Source: Treponema sp. (GTDB taxonomy: Bacteria > Spirochaetota > Spirochaetia > Treponematales > Breznakiellaceae). From it: a DNA stretch of 20,226 nucleotides. Of this stretch, positions 1 to 8,332 are shown piece by piece. The notes below the pieces were generated by a model. That model was not told where the DNA came from. It saw only the letters and a program-made list of their open reading frames with translations, and ran no database searches. Made by a program: the position numbers and the translations under genes. Position 1 is the stretch's first letter, and each line of letters begins with the position of its first letter. Location: positions 1 through 20,226 of the forward strand of contig JAITES010000040.1 in NCBI GenBank assembly GCA_031281925.1, read 5' to 3'.

Positions 1-3000
1 CAGTCCTCAAGTTTCCGTTTAAGCGGTATCTTTTTAACTTCCCCGGCAAGCGCCTCAAGCTGCTTCCAGATTTTCTTGGGTTCAAATTCCACCGTATGCA
101 TGAGGCCTCTCCAGAGCCGTTCATAATCGGCAACCGCCTTTTCGGGGTCGGCGGCAAGGGCCTTGAGGCTGGTCTGTATGTCTTTGAGATAATCGGAAAG
201 CACAAAGCCCCGCCACATTTCCTTGGCAAAACCCGGCCCCAGTTCCCCGTAGGAATTATCCGCGGAAAGAATAAAGATAACCACGTTTTCAAGGCGCAGA
301 TCCTTGAAGAGGTTTTCGTAGTAGACATAGTACTGCCCCGTACGGCACGGGCCTGTGGTGATGGGCACAAAGAGAAGGTAGAGTTCGTCCTTGCGGTACT
401 TCTCGCTCCAGAAATACTGTAACGCGCCGCCCAGCACCAGATGACTCGGCACACATTCCTTGCCGGAAGCGTGGGAACGGGCAAGCTGTATGGTCTTCTG
501 CGTTGCAACCGGCAGAGCCTCCGCATTGATCCCCAGGCTCCGCACCGCGGCTCCTATATACTCGGTGGAGATGGCCCCCATGTTGGAGAGCAGCACCTTT
601 ACCCGTTTATTCCCCACGATGGGAACCCTCTCGCCGGTTTTGGTATTATCTATACGCAGGTCAAAGGCGCTTTTGGAAGATGAGGCTCCCGGAATTTTTT
701 CGGCAACGAATTTCCAGCCGTTGTCGAAACGTTCCGCTTCAATTTCCATCTTCTTGGCCCGGTAACCGTCGATGATATCGAGGAAGGCCTCAACCCGTGT
801 GTCAACACCGGCATCAGCAGAATGACTGTCAAGTTCCAGCACGAGGAAGGGCTTCTGTCCCATTACCCACTTGATGTAGTGGAGGATAAAGGAATCCGGC
901 GCGCAGGAAAAGTTTGTAACATAGGTAAGGTAGATGTTATCCTCTTTCTTGAGGAGTTCCGCCGCCTTCACGTCCTGCTGGCCGTAGTACCAGTACATGT
1001 TGGGGAAAATCTTTTCATCCTGGAACGGAAGAATGTCAAAAGGCACGATGGAGTAACCGCGGGTGGTAAATTTACGGGGAATCCCCATGTTGGCCTCCGC
1101 GGTAAAGGCATTGTAGGGCCTCCCCAGCAGGGCTATTACGGGACGGCCCGCCTTGCGGGATTCTTCAAGCGCCTCTTTCCCCAGGGCTTTGCACGCGTCA
1201 AAGTACTCGTTCTGCTTTGCCAGGGCCTTTTCAAAAGCCGCCTTCGTTTCCTCTTCGCTTATACCCAGGAGGGCCGTCATAAGAGAGAAAAGCTCCAGCG
1301 CCTTGCCTTCGCCGAATTTAAAACTCACCACCAAAGGCAGCCAGCGTTTCTTGTCGATGTCCGGAAAAGCCTTTTCTATATAATACGGCAGACTTTGTGT
1401 TATGGGACAAAAGTTTGCGTGTACATTCTCTTCGTAGGAGGGCATGTCGCGGAAATGGGGAAGCAGCACATAGTCGGCCCCCTTGTCCAGACAGTCCTGT
1501 ACCGCGCCATGGGCAATTTCCGCGGGGAAACAGTAGGTGGATTCCGCCCTGGCAACACCCGCATGGGCCACCTCCGTGGAAAGGAAGGTCTTGATCCCCA
1601 GTTCATGGAAGAACCATGAATAGAGCGGATAGAGCGTATGAACGCTGAAAGCCCGCGGGATGCCGACAGTAAAACTGCGTTTTGCCTGCAGATCCGCGGG
1701 GGCGGCAAACTCTTCAAAGAGCATCTTCTGCCGCTTTTCAACATAATCAAAAACCGGTACATCCTTTACCGACTTGCGCATATTCGTGTACTTGTTGCAG
1801 CGGCCGCCGAACATGTACTTGTGGCCCGCCACGGTGAGCACCTGAATGGGACAGAGGTTGTCGCAGCTACGGCAGGTAAAGACCCGCTCATAGCCGATTT
1901 CCCGGCTCAAAAGTTCGTCGATAACAACTCTGCGCTCTTCAAGAAGGCTGTCGGCATGCTTGCGCTTGGCAAGAAGGGCAACGCCGAAACAGCCCATCAA
2001 CTCGGGAGCCGGGGGAACGAGAATTTCCTTGTCCAGGAGCATGGCAAAGGCCAGGGGAACTGCAGGATTCTTGGCGACCCCGCCCTGCAAAAAGATCGTC
2101 CCGCCGATGGTTCTGTTGCCCACCACCCGGTTCAGGTAATTGGAAACGATGGAACAGGCAATGCCCGCGGTGATGTTCTCCCTGGTTGCCCCCTGCTGAA
2201 CCGCCTTGCGGATATCGCTGTTGATAAAGGCGCTGCAGTGCTCCCCAAACTTAAGCGGAGCGTCGGCTCCCAACGCGATTGGCCCAATGTCTTTGGCGCT
2301 GTGGATCGAAAGATCCCCCGCTGCGGATTCCTCAAGGAAGGAACCGGTTCCCGCGGAACAGGCTTCGTTCATCGCATAGTCGATGGGAACCCCGTTTTTC
2401 AGGAACACATACTTTGCATCCTGGCCCCCGATTTCAAAGATCGTTTCCACCCCTGAGTCAAAATAGGTAGTCCCCACCGAATGGGCGATAATTTCATTGT
2501 ACACACCGGGAGTTTCCAGGAAGACCCCCAGTATCTCCCGGCTGGAACCCGTGGTAGACACAAGACGTATATCAATATCCTTGCTTCCCGTGTCGGCAAT
2601 AACCTTCTCCTGCAGGATCCCCAGACATTCCTTGAGGGCCTTTACCGGATCCCCATGGGTGCGGCCGTAATGACTTGCCACGACCTCGTCGGTTTCCATA
2701 TCCACAAGGCATGCCTTGGTAGTGGTAGAACCGCCGTCAACCCCCAGAATGTAGGGCCGCCCGGCCTTCACCCTGCCCTCCCCCTTCTCGAAAGTTTTTA
2801 CCTTGTCCGTCCAGTCCTTCAGGGCCGAAAGGGAACCGAAACGAATCTCGTTGGGCTTGAGAAGGCTGCCCGCCGCGGGAAGAGGGCTTCCCGACTGGGG
2901 AGCGAGAGCAGCGGCTCCCAGGGCCTCGAAGACAGGGGCCGTATCGGGGATGATAAATTCAATTTCCGGCGCCTTTTCCCGGATAAACCGTATGATATGA

Positions 3001-3641
3001 CGGTTGAGCGTGATACCCCCGGTGAGAATCACCCTCCCCTTTGTAATCTTGGCCCGCTTCAAAAAGTCGATAACCTTGACCGCCATGACATCGCTGAGGG
3101 AAAGGACAATATCGTCTTTTGTCGCCTCCCTCTTGTTGAGCCTGTGGGTACAGTCACTCTTCATGAATACGGAACACCGGGTGGAGAGGGGATAGACCTT
3201 GGCGGTGTCAGGCACCTTGTCGATGTCATCCATGGTCATATCCATACGGGCAAGCTGCTGCTTAAGGAATTCCCCGGTACCGCTGGCACATTTATTGCCG
3301 GAGAAGTTATTGATAATCTTCCCGTTCTGATCCAGGGAGTAGACCACCAGATCCTCACCGCCCATGCTTACCACGGCATCGGCCTTGAGATTCAGGGCCC
3401 GCAGCGCGGCCTCAACACAGAGAGGCTCCAGGGTGCCGGCCACATTGAACATGAAGCGCCCCTCATTCCCGGTAACCAGAGCGGGCGTAGCTTCGACGGC
3501 ATGGCCTTCTTCCAGCAGCCGGCCCACAGCCGCATAAAAATCCCCTTCGTGAGGGACTGCGGCGCTCCACTTTACCGTAGTATCTTCCAATAAAACCATT
3601 TTCAGGCTGGTGGATCCGATATTAATTCCCAAAGACTGCAT
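1..3641 (-). CDS. Giant 2-hydroxyacyl-CoA dehydratase activase (tandem BadF/BadG/HgdC ATPase domains + DUF2229), 3' end outside window
   Basis: Partial: 1213 codons are open from the ATG at 3641 to the left edge. Activases of this family use ATP and a [4Fe-4S] cluster held between subunits to inject a high-energy electron into 2-hydroxyacyl-CoA dehydratase or benzoyl-CoA reductase type enzymes in the cytoplasm. Two ASKHA ATPase domains are visible. The first has GINIGSTS at residues 5-12, CASGTGEF at 118-125 and a second cysteine in RCSVFMKSD (C156). The second has ILGVDGGSTTTK at 298-309, ACSAGTG (C428) and GEHCSAF (C469). Both halves therefore keep both cluster cysteines. A CRSCDNLC cluster (C590, C593, C597) follows, then a DUF2229-type region from about residue 659 (VGIPRAFSVHTLYPLY). 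Shotgun activases of this kind are usually about 1400 residues or more, so part of the C-terminus is missing here. GAGGTG lies 4 nt before the ATG. The dehydratase partner is not in the window. Confidence 0.9.
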   Translation of the reverse strand, partial: MQSLGINIGSTSLKMVLLEDTTVKWSAAVPHEGDFYAAVGRLLEEGHAVEATPALVTGNEGRFMFNVAGTLEPLCVEAALRALNLKADAVVSMGGEDLVVYSLDQNGKIINNFSGNKCASGTGEFLKQQLARMDMTMDDIDKVPDTAKVYPLSTRCSVFMKSDCTHRLNKREATKDDIVLSLSDVMAVKVIDFLKRAKITKGRVILTGGITLNRHIIRFIREKAPEIEFIIPDTAPVFEALGAAALAPQSGSPLPAAGSLLKPNEIRFGSLSALKDWTDKVKTFEKGEGRVKAGRPYILGVDGGSTTTKACLVDMETDEVVASHYGRTHGDPVKALKECLGILQEKVIADTGSKDIDIRLVSTTGSSREILGVFLETPGVYNEIIAHSVGTTYFDSGVETIFEIGGQDAKYVFLKNGVPIDYAMNEACSAGTGSFLEESAAGDLSIHSAKDIGPIALGADAPLKFGEHCSAFINSDIRKAVQQGATRENITAGIACSIVSNYLNRVVGNRTIGGTIFLQGGVAKNPAVPLAFAMLLDKEILVPPAPELMGCFGVALLAKRKHADSLLEERRVVIDELLSREIGYERVFTCRSCDNLCPIQVLTVAGHKYMFGGRCNKYTNMRKSVKDVPVFDYVEKRQKMLFEEFAAPADLQAKRSFTVGIPRAFSVHTLYPLYSWFFHELGIKTFLSTEVAHAGVARAESTYCFPAEIAHGAVQDCLDKGADYVLLPHFRDMPSYEENVHANFCPITQSLPYYIEKAFPDIDKKRWLPLVVSFKFGEGKALELFSLMTALLGISEEETKAAFEKALAKQNEYFDACKALGKEALEESRKAGRPVIALLGRPYNAFTAEANMGIPRKFTTRGYSIVPFDILPFQDEKIFPNMYWYYGQQDVKAAELLKKEDNIYLTYVTNFSCAPDSFILHYIKWVMGQKPFLVLELDSHSADAGVDTRVEAFLDIIDGYRAKKMEIEAERFDNGWKFVAEKIPGASSSKSAFDLRIDNTKTGERVPIVGNKRVKVLLSNMGAISTEYIGAAVRSLGINAEALPVATQKTIQLARSHASGKECVPSHLVLGGALQYFWSEKYRKDELYLLFVPITTGPCRTGQYYVYYENLFKDLRLENVVIFILSADNSYGELGPGFAKEMWRGFVLSDYLKDIQTSLKALAADPEKAVADYERLWRGLMHTVEFEPKKIWKQLEALAGEVKKIPLKRKLED

Positions 3642-3672
3642 ACACACCTCGTTGACCTTTTTTGACATATCC

Positions 3673-3701
3673 ATGATAACATCCCCGGAAAATCGCTTCA
3701 A
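3673..3701 (-). promoter_or_regulatory. Candidate sigma70 promoter of the activase gene
   Basis: Read on the minus strand, TTGAAG (3701-3696) and TATCAT (3678-3673) are separated by exactly 17 bp. The -10 box lies about 30 nt before the ATG at 3641. The -35 box is only about 17 bp from the divergent perR promoter, so the two promoters are back to back and the PerR-type palindrome could affect both. Confidence 0.5.
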
Positions 3702-3717
3702 CTCCCGGAAAAAAGAC

Positions 3718-3750
3718 TTGACTTAAACAATAATAATAATTATTATTATT
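3718..3750 (+). promoter_or_regulatory. perR promoter with overlapping 22-bp palindromic Fur/PerR-type operator
   Basis: TTGACT (3718-3723), a 17-bp spacer and TATTAT (3741-3746) form a near-consensus promoter. Bases 3729-3750 are a perfect 22-bp palindrome built from AAT/ATT triplets, resembling the AT-rich inverted Per/Fur box (TTATAATNATTATAA type). The palindrome covers the whole -10 box, an arrangement expected for autorepression. Seven nucleotides after the -10 box is the ATG itself, so no ribosome binding site fits. PerR binding is inferred from site shape and the adjacent gene. Confidence 0.65.
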
Positions 3751-3752
3751 AC

Positions 3753-4190
3753 ATGTCAAGAGTAAGAGAACGGAAAATAAAAAAACACAGCTTCAAACGG
3801 GACGCCATACTCACGGCCCTCTGCGGAAGGGAGGATCATCCCAGCGCCCGGCAGATCTATGAAGAGCTGAAACCCTCGATTCCCGATATCTCACTGGGGA
3901 CAATCTACCGGAACCTCGGCCTTTTCCGGGAAGAAAAAGCGGCGGCCTCCCTGGGAGTGGTAAACGGGGAGGAACGTTTCGACGGAAGGACGGAAGGACA
4001 CAGCCACCTTATATGCGAAAGCTGCGGAAAGGTTATGGATGTGCCCAGGGAGCTTCAGGAAGAGCTGGACGCAAAATTATCCTTCAAAATGAACAGCTTT
4101 TCCATTGATACCAGCAAGACAGTGCTTTATGGTTACTGTGAAGACTGCCTGAAAAACAGGCTCGTCCCGAAGTCCGGGTCGGACACTTAA
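3753..4190 (+). CDS. perR: PerR-type peroxide-sensing repressor (Fur family)
   Basis: 145 residues, the usual length for a Fur-family regulator. An N-terminal winged helix (about 10-75, including SLGTIYRNL) precedes a dimerisation/metal domain. The structural zinc site is complete: C88xxC91 and C129xxC132. By alignment with Bacillus subtilis PerR, all five regulatory metal ligands (H37, D85, H91, H93, D104) have counterparts at H29, D77, H83, H85 and D96. The last is Asp, as in PerR, where Fur and Zur usually have Glu. Such proteins bind Fe or Mn, and Fe-catalysed oxidation of the histidines by peroxide releases DNA. The start is the ATG directly after the palindromic operator. It leaves 13 residues before the conserved FKRDAIL helix start and has no Shine-Dalgarno sequence. 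Reverse rubrerythrin, a known PerR target in clostridia, lies 68 bp downstream on the same strand. Confidence 0.88.
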   Translation: MSRVRERKIKKHSFKRDAILTALCGREDHPSARQIYEELKPSIPDISLGTIYRNLGLFREEKAAASLGVVNGEERFDGRTEGHSHLICESCGKVMDVPRELQEELDAKLSFKMNSFSIDTSKTVLYGYCEDCLKNRLVPKSGSDT

Positions 4191-4258
4191 GTAAACACCG
4201 GTTAGAGCCGTTGGCTGCACCGTTGTAATAGTATCATCGTTATTTTAAGGAGAAAAAA

Positions 4259-4798
4259 ATGAAAAAATGGGTTTGTCAAGTCTGCGGTTACGTTCACTCA
4301 GGCGATCAGCCCCCGGAGAAATGCCCCACCTGCGGGGCCCCCGCTTCCAAGTTTAAGGAGCAAACTGCCGGCGATAGTTTCGCCGCCGAACACGTGGTAG
4401 GCGTTGCCAAGGGAGTCGAACAGGACATTATTGACGATCTGCGGGCTCACTTCAACGGTGAGTGTTCCGAAGTCGGTATGTATCTTGCCATGAGCCGTGT
4501 TGCCGAAAGGGAAGGCTATCCCGAAATCGCCGAAGCCTATAAACGCTATGCCTTTGAGGAAGCCGAACACGCCGCCCGCTTTGCCGAAATGCTCGGCGAA
4601 GTGATCACCAGCAGCACCAAAAAGAACCTCGAACTGAGGATCGAAGCCGAATACGGCGCCTGCGCCGGCAAGACCGACATTGCCAAACGGGCCAAGGAAC
4701 GCGGCTATGACGCAATCCACGACTCAGTCCACGAAATGGCCCGTGACGAAGCCCGCCATTGCGCCGGTTTCCGCGGCCTTTTGAAACGGTATTTCTAA
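4259..4798 (+). CDS. Reverse rubrerythrin (NADH-dependent peroxidase component)
   Basis: 179 residues. An N-terminal rubredoxin-like iron site (C6xxC9 and C22xxC25) comes before a ferritin-like four-helix diiron domain (about 45-179). In classical rubrerythrin the rubredoxin part is C-terminal, so this is the reverse type. Diiron ligand motifs are visible: NGECSE in the first helix, FEEAEHA (ExxH), RIEAEYGA and RDEARH (ExxH). Reverse rubrerythrins reduce H2O2, and indirectly O2, using electrons from NADH passed through separate reductases in the cytoplasm of anaerobes. AAGGAG lies 6 nt before the ATG. No terminator is obvious in the 68-bp gap after perR, so co-transcription is likely, and a second promoter in the gap is possible but weak. 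A hairpin terminator follows the stop. Confidence 0.9.
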   Translation: MKKWVCQVCGYVHSGDQPPEKCPTCGAPASKFKEQTAGDSFAAEHVVGVAKGVEQDIIDDLRAHFNGECSEVGMYLAMSRVAEREGYPEIAEAYKRYAFEEAEHAARFAEMLGEVITSSTKKNLELRIEAEYGACAGKTDIAKRAKERGYDAIHDSVHEMARDEARHCAGFRGLLKRYF

Positions 4799-4821
4799 AG
4801 AATCCGGATATTCAGGGCAGA

Positions 4822-4861
4822 AGCAGCAGATGCCGCCGCAAGCGGTTCTGCTGCTTTTTTT
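4822..4861 (+). terminator. Rho-independent terminator after reverse rubrerythrin
   Basis: A 9-bp perfect stem AGCAGCAGA (4822-4830) / TCTGCTGCT (4847-4855), with a smaller inner CCG/CGG stem, runs straight into a T-run (4855-4861). It begins 23 nt after the stop codon at 4798. Confidence 0.85.
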
Positions 4862-5013
4862 ATGCTGTTTTAAGCTGTTGGCAAAATATTTATAAAAGAC
4901 AATTAGTATAAAATACCCCAGCTGCGCCAACGGCCGCACCTTATGCGAAATTTGGCGTACATTTGACCGAATCATGGTGTTTCTTTTGACAATTCCCTGT
5001 TTGAATACCGGGT

Positions 5014-5958
5014 ATGAAAAAAAACGTACCGGACGGTCACAGGACGGTGAAAGCCAAAACCCCGCCGGCAGGCGTCCTGAGGCCCAAAAAACCGGGTGAA
5101 AACCTGAGCGGCTGGCTCTACGTGCTGCCCGCGCTTATTCCCCTGCTGCTCTTCTGGATCTTTCCGGTGATCTACTCGTTTTGTATCAGCTTTACCGACT
5201 GGGACATGATGGCCAAAAACTTCAACCTGGTACGGTTCAGGAATTACCTCTCCCTGCTGCGGGCTCCAAAGTTTTACCAGGTACTTGGCAATACTCTGGT
5301 GTTTGCCCTGGGCAGTACGGTTCCCAGCATCGTGCTGAGTCTGATCCTGGCCCTGCTCCTCTCCGGTCTGCGGCGGGGAAGGGATTTTTTACGTTCCGTG
5401 ATTTTTTCTCCCTACGTTACACCCATGGTGGCGGTAAGCATTGTCTGGTCATGGATATTCGAGGAACGGGCGGGGGTTCTGAACTTTGTGCTCTCCCTTT
5501 TTGGGATCCGGGGCCTCAGGTGGACCGCGGGTATGGATACCGCCATGTTGTCGGTGATCATCGTAACCGTGTGGAAACAAATAGGATGGTTCATGGTGTT
5601 TTATGTGGAGGCCCTTCAGCGGGTTCCCCAGGGCCTGCTGGAAGCGGCGGCCATAGACGGGGCCGGTATCCTGCGGCGTTTCCTCCACATCATGATTCCC
5701 CTGGTATCCCCCGTTACTTTTTTCCTGGTCATCATCGGTACCATTACTTCCCTGCAGGCCTACGACCAGATCCAGGTGTTAACAGGCGGAGGACCTGCGG
5801 GGGCAACCCGTACCCTGCTGTACTATTACTATCAGGAAGCTTTTGTCAATTTTGCCGCGGGCAGAGCCTCCGCGGTTGCGGTGTTTATTCTGCTTATTAC
5901 TGCCGGTCTTTCACTGGCGGAGACGGTTATTTCAAAAAGGATGGTTCATTATGGCTGA
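5014..5958 (+). CDS. Sugar ABC transporter permease, MalF/UgpA type (cassette 1)
   Basis: 314 residues, a typical length for this inner-membrane permease of CUT1 carbohydrate importers. A basic cytoplasmic N-terminus is followed by TM1 at about 33-55 and roughly six membrane segments. The EAA loop that contacts the ATPase starts at E210 (EAAAIDGAGILRRF), followed by the typical IPLVSPVTFF stretch and LTGGGPAGATRTL near the end. An in-frame stop at 5002-5004 sets the upstream limit of the start. The ATG at 5014 has no clear Shine-Dalgarno sequence, and GTG at 5047 is an alternative start. TTGACA at 4986-4991 looks like a -35 box but has no matching -10. The preceding 150 bp after the rubrerythrin terminator show nothing else I can support. 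The last 8 bp overlap the next permease gene. Confidence 0.88.
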   Translation: MKKNVPDGHRTVKAKTPPAGVLRPKKPGENLSGWLYVLPALIPLLLFWIFPVIYSFCISFTDWDMMAKNFNLVRFRNYLSLLRAPKFYQVLGNTLVFALGSTVPSIVLSLILALLLSGLRRGRDFLRSVIFSPYVTPMVAVSIVWSWIFEERAGVLNFVLSLFGIRGLRWTAGMDTAMLSVIIVTVWKQIGWFMVFYVEALQRVPQGLLEAAAIDGAGILRRFLHIMIPLVSPVTFFLVIIGTITSLQAYDQIQVLTGGGPAGATRTLLYYYYQEAFVNFAAGRASAVAVFILLITAGLSLAETVISKRMVHYG

Positions 5959-6877
5959 ACTGGCAGGTTACAATCCGGTTTACAACACGGTGTCCCGGCC
6001 TCTGATCCTTAGCGGGACCCGCCGGTGGAAACTGCGGTTCCCTGCGGGGGGCGCTGTACTGCGGGCACTGCGTTATCTTTCGGCGGGGGCAGCCGCCTTT
6101 ATCATGGCCTTTCCGTTTCTGTGGATGGCTCTGAATTCCCTTAAAACCAGGGATGAAATATGGGCCATGCCTCCCCGGTTTTTCCCCATGGATCCCCAAT
6201 GGCAGAATTATGCAGACGCCCTGACGGACGGGATGTTTTTCCGCTATATGTGGAACAGTTTTTACACCTCCGCGCTTTTGACCCTCTTTACCCTGGTGAA
6301 TTCCGCCATGTTTGCCTACGCCATTACCAGGATCCGTTTCCGCGGGCGGAATCTGCTTTTTATCCTGGTGATGCTTACCTACATCATGCCCCCGGCCTCC
6401 ACCTATGTACCCGCGTATATTCTTCTGGCAAAGATGGGGCTTATCAATACACACGGCGGGTACATGATCTCCTCCTCGGCGAATATTCTCAGCATCTTTT
6501 TTTTCCGCCAGGTTTTTCTTGGGATCAACCGGTCCATCCTGGAAGCCGCCAGGATTGACGGCGCGGGGCACCGGATAATCCTCTGGCGGATCGTAGTCCC
6601 CATGTCCGCATCGGTTTTTGCCGCCATGGGCGTCCTGAATTTCATCGGGAGCTACAACAACTATCTATGGCCCTCCCTGATTATTAAACGAAAAGTCAAT
6701 TATCTGGTGAGCATGGGATTGCGTTCGTTTTTTTTCGGCGGCGGGGCCTACGGCATTAAATGGGGAGCCATCATGGCCGCCTGCTGCATTGTTACCGTTC
6801 CGCTGTTGTTCATCTTTGCCCTCGGCGGACGCAGGATTATCAAAGGCATTACCGGCGACTCCGCAGTCAAGGAGTAG
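5951..6877 (+). CDS. Sugar ABC transporter permease, MalG/UgpE type (cassette 1)
   Basis: 308 residues from the ATG at 5951, which overlaps the end of the first permease gene and has AAAGGA 9 nt upstream. The frame is open further upstream, but that stretch overlaps the other permease and has no start signal. The N-terminus is somewhat long (about 45 residues) before TM1 (AAAFIMAFPFLWMALNSLKT), a MalG hallmark. The EAA loop begins at E198 (EAARIDGAGHRIILWRIVVP). It forms the channel with the MalF-type partner and binds a CUT1 ATPase, which is not encoded here. The C-terminus ends SAVKE, very like the GAVKE end of the corresponding permease of cassette 2. Confidence 0.88.
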   Translation: MAELAGYNPVYNTVSRPLILSGTRRWKLRFPAGGAVLRALRYLSAGAAAFIMAFPFLWMALNSLKTRDEIWAMPPRFFPMDPQWQNYADALTDGMFFRYMWNSFYTSALLTLFTLVNSAMFAYAITRIRFRGRNLLFILVMLTYIMPPASTYVPAYILLAKMGLINTHGGYMISSSANILSIFFFRQVFLGINRSILEAARIDGAGHRIILWRIVVPMSASVFAAMGVLNFIGSYNNYLWPSLIIKRKVNYLVSMGLRSFFFGGGAYGIKWGAIMAACCIVTVPLLFIFALGGRRIIKGITGDSAVKE

Positions 6878-6887
6878 CATAGCTTTG

Positions 6888-6910
6888 TCCGGGAACCTCA
6901 GGCTCCCGGA
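6888..6910 (+). other. Intercistronic hairpin between permease and binding-protein genes
   Basis: TCCGGGA (6888-6894) pairs with TCCCGGA (6904-6910). After one A/C mismatch, CC/GG extends the stem around a TCA loop. A T-rich stretch starts about 10 nt later, too far for a standard terminator. Hairpins at this position often stabilise or uncouple the binding-protein part of an operon message; that role is inferred. Confidence 0.5.
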
Positions 6911-6936
6911 GACTTAAATATTTTTTGGAGGAAAAC

Positions 6937-8256
6937 ATGAAAAAGAGAACTGGTCTTTTGGCTGCCTGCGCAGGAATACTGTTGATTACCGCCTGCGGCC
7001 GGGGGGAGCCAAAAACAGCCGCCCCGGCGGAACCGGTCCCGGTGGAGATTGAATTCTGGTACGGCCTGGGCGGTTTTCTGGGCGAAACCATGGAAACCAT
7101 TATTCAGTCGTTCAACGAATCCCAGAACGAGGTACGGGTGACGGGGGTACAGCAGTCCACGTATTCGGAAACGGCCCAGCAGATCCAGGCCGCGGTTGCG
7201 GCGAATCAGGCTCCCGCCGCGGCTTTGTTTGACATTTTTACCATGAGTGTTTTTTCCGAAAACGGCATAAACGAAGCCCTGGACAGCCGTGTGGCCGCGG
7301 TGCCGGACTTTAACAAGGAAGACATCATCCCATCGTTTCTTGCCTACTGCGTTAATTCAAAAAATGAACTCATGGCCCTGCCGGCCTACGGCACTACCCA
7401 GGTTATGTACTACCGTATTGATTCCTTTCAGGACGCGGGGATCGATCCTGACCAGGTGATGAAAAACTGGGAATCCCTGGCGGAAGCGGCGGCGAAGATG
7501 ACCAGGCGGGAAAACGGGGAACCGGTGTTTTACGGATGGGAACCCATGGGGAACAGCTACTGCATGACGGATATAGCGTTCAGCAACGGCGCCCAGATAG
7601 TGAGCAAAGACGGCAGAAAGGCCATGCTGGATACCCCCGAGTGGATCGAATCCTGGGAGATGGTGCGCAAATGGCTGTTTGAAGACCGGATTATGCGTAT
7701 CCACTCAGGCGGCGACGGCTGGGAGTATTGGTACAGAACCATTGACGATGTGATGCAGGGCCGGGCCGCAGGCTATGTGGGGTCCAGCGGCGATCAGGGG
7801 GATTTGGATTTTTCCATCGTGGCCGCCCATATCCAGCCCGGTTTCGGCAATCATCCCCCTTCCCCCGGCGCCGAGTGCCAGAGCCTTGCCCTGATAGCCG
7901 CCGCTCCGGAGAAGCAGAAAGACGCCGGATTCACATGGATCCGGTACTTTAACAGCGCGGAAATAACCGCCCGTTTCTGCATGAAGAGCGGCTATATCCC
8001 GGTCAGGAGTTCCAGTACCGAAACGCCGGAATTCAAGGCCTATACCGCGGAACGGCCCCAGGCCCTGGTACCCCTGCGGCAGGCGGAAATTGCCCGGAAA
8101 AGCTTTATGGATTTTACCGGCGGTAAAATTAACACCGCGGTACAGGACGCCAGTGAACTGGTGTTAATCGAAAACGTGCCCGCGGCCCGGGCACTGGCGG
8201 AAGCCCAGCGTATAGCTCAGGCGGCCCTGGACGAATACTGGAGGGACCGGGAATAG
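6937..8256 (+). CDS. Sugar ABC transporter substrate-binding lipoprotein (UgpB/MalE family, cassette 1)
   Basis: 439 residues from the ATG at 6937, which has GGAGGAAA directly upstream. A longer frame from a TTG at 6925 would include the ribosome binding site and is not preferred. The N-terminus is a lipoprotein signal: MKKR, a hydrophobic stretch, then ITAC with the lipid-modified cysteine at C20. The mature protein has the family-1 extracellular solute-binding fold (VEIEFWYGLGG near the start, ALPAYGTTQVMYYRID in the first lobe, and a late AGFTWIRYFNSAE segment). It should sit outside the inner membrane and deliver a glycoside or oligosaccharide to the two permeases upstream. Placing the binding protein last in the operon is less usual than placing it first. 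The ligand cannot be read from sequence. Confidence 0.88.
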   Translation: MKKRTGLLAACAGILLITACGRGEPKTAAPAEPVPVEIEFWYGLGGFLGETMETIIQSFNESQNEVRVTGVQQSTYSETAQQIQAAVAANQAPAAALFDIFTMSVFSENGINEALDSRVAAVPDFNKEDIIPSFLAYCVNSKNELMALPAYGTTQVMYYRIDSFQDAGIDPDQVMKNWESLAEAAAKMTRRENGEPVFYGWEPMGNSYCMTDIAFSNGAQIVSKDGRKAMLDTPEWIESWEMVRKWLFEDRIMRIHSGGDGWEYWYRTIDDVMQGRAAGYVGSSGDQGDLDFSIVAAHIQPGFGNHPPSPGAECQSLALIAAAPEKQKDAGFTWIRYFNSAEITARFCMKSGYIPVRSSSTETPEFKAYTAERPQALVPLRQAEIARKSFMDFTGGKINTAVQDASELVLIENVPAARALAEAQRIAQAALDEYWRDRE

Positions 8257-8261
8257 CAGAG

Positions 8262-8293
8262 GCCGAACTTCGCTTCCCCAAACGAGGTCCGGC
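8262..8293. terminator. Bidirectional hairpin between convergent transport operons
   Basis: GCCGAACTTCG (8262-8272) and CGAGGTCCGGC (8283-8293) form an 11-position stem with a 10-nt loop, containing one mismatch and one wobble pair on the plus strand. It sits between two converging operons (stops at 8256 and 8333). There is no T-run on either side, so it would be a weak intrinsic terminator at best. Confidence 0.35.
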
Positions 8294-8332
8294 TCAAACC
8301 CCGGAGACTCGCAATGTTGGTACCGCTCACGG

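Noticed and set aside
822..3593. Long plus-strand open frames (265, 272 and 370 codons) opposite the activase gene
   Set aside because: They mirror the minus-strand activase coding frame, have no ribosome binding sites, and their translations resemble no protein family. The minus-strand frame has clear activase motifs throughout.
4191..4258. Possible second PerR box before reverse rubrerythrin (AT-rich stretch near 4228-4246)
   Set aside because: The symmetry is poor compared with the palindrome before perR, so regulation through co-transcription with perR is the simpler reading.
4986..5014. Consensus TTGACA as the -35 of the cassette 1 promoter
   Set aside because: No acceptable -10 box lies 15-19 bp downstream; the expected position reads CGGGTA, overlapping the ATG. 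I did not call a promoter.
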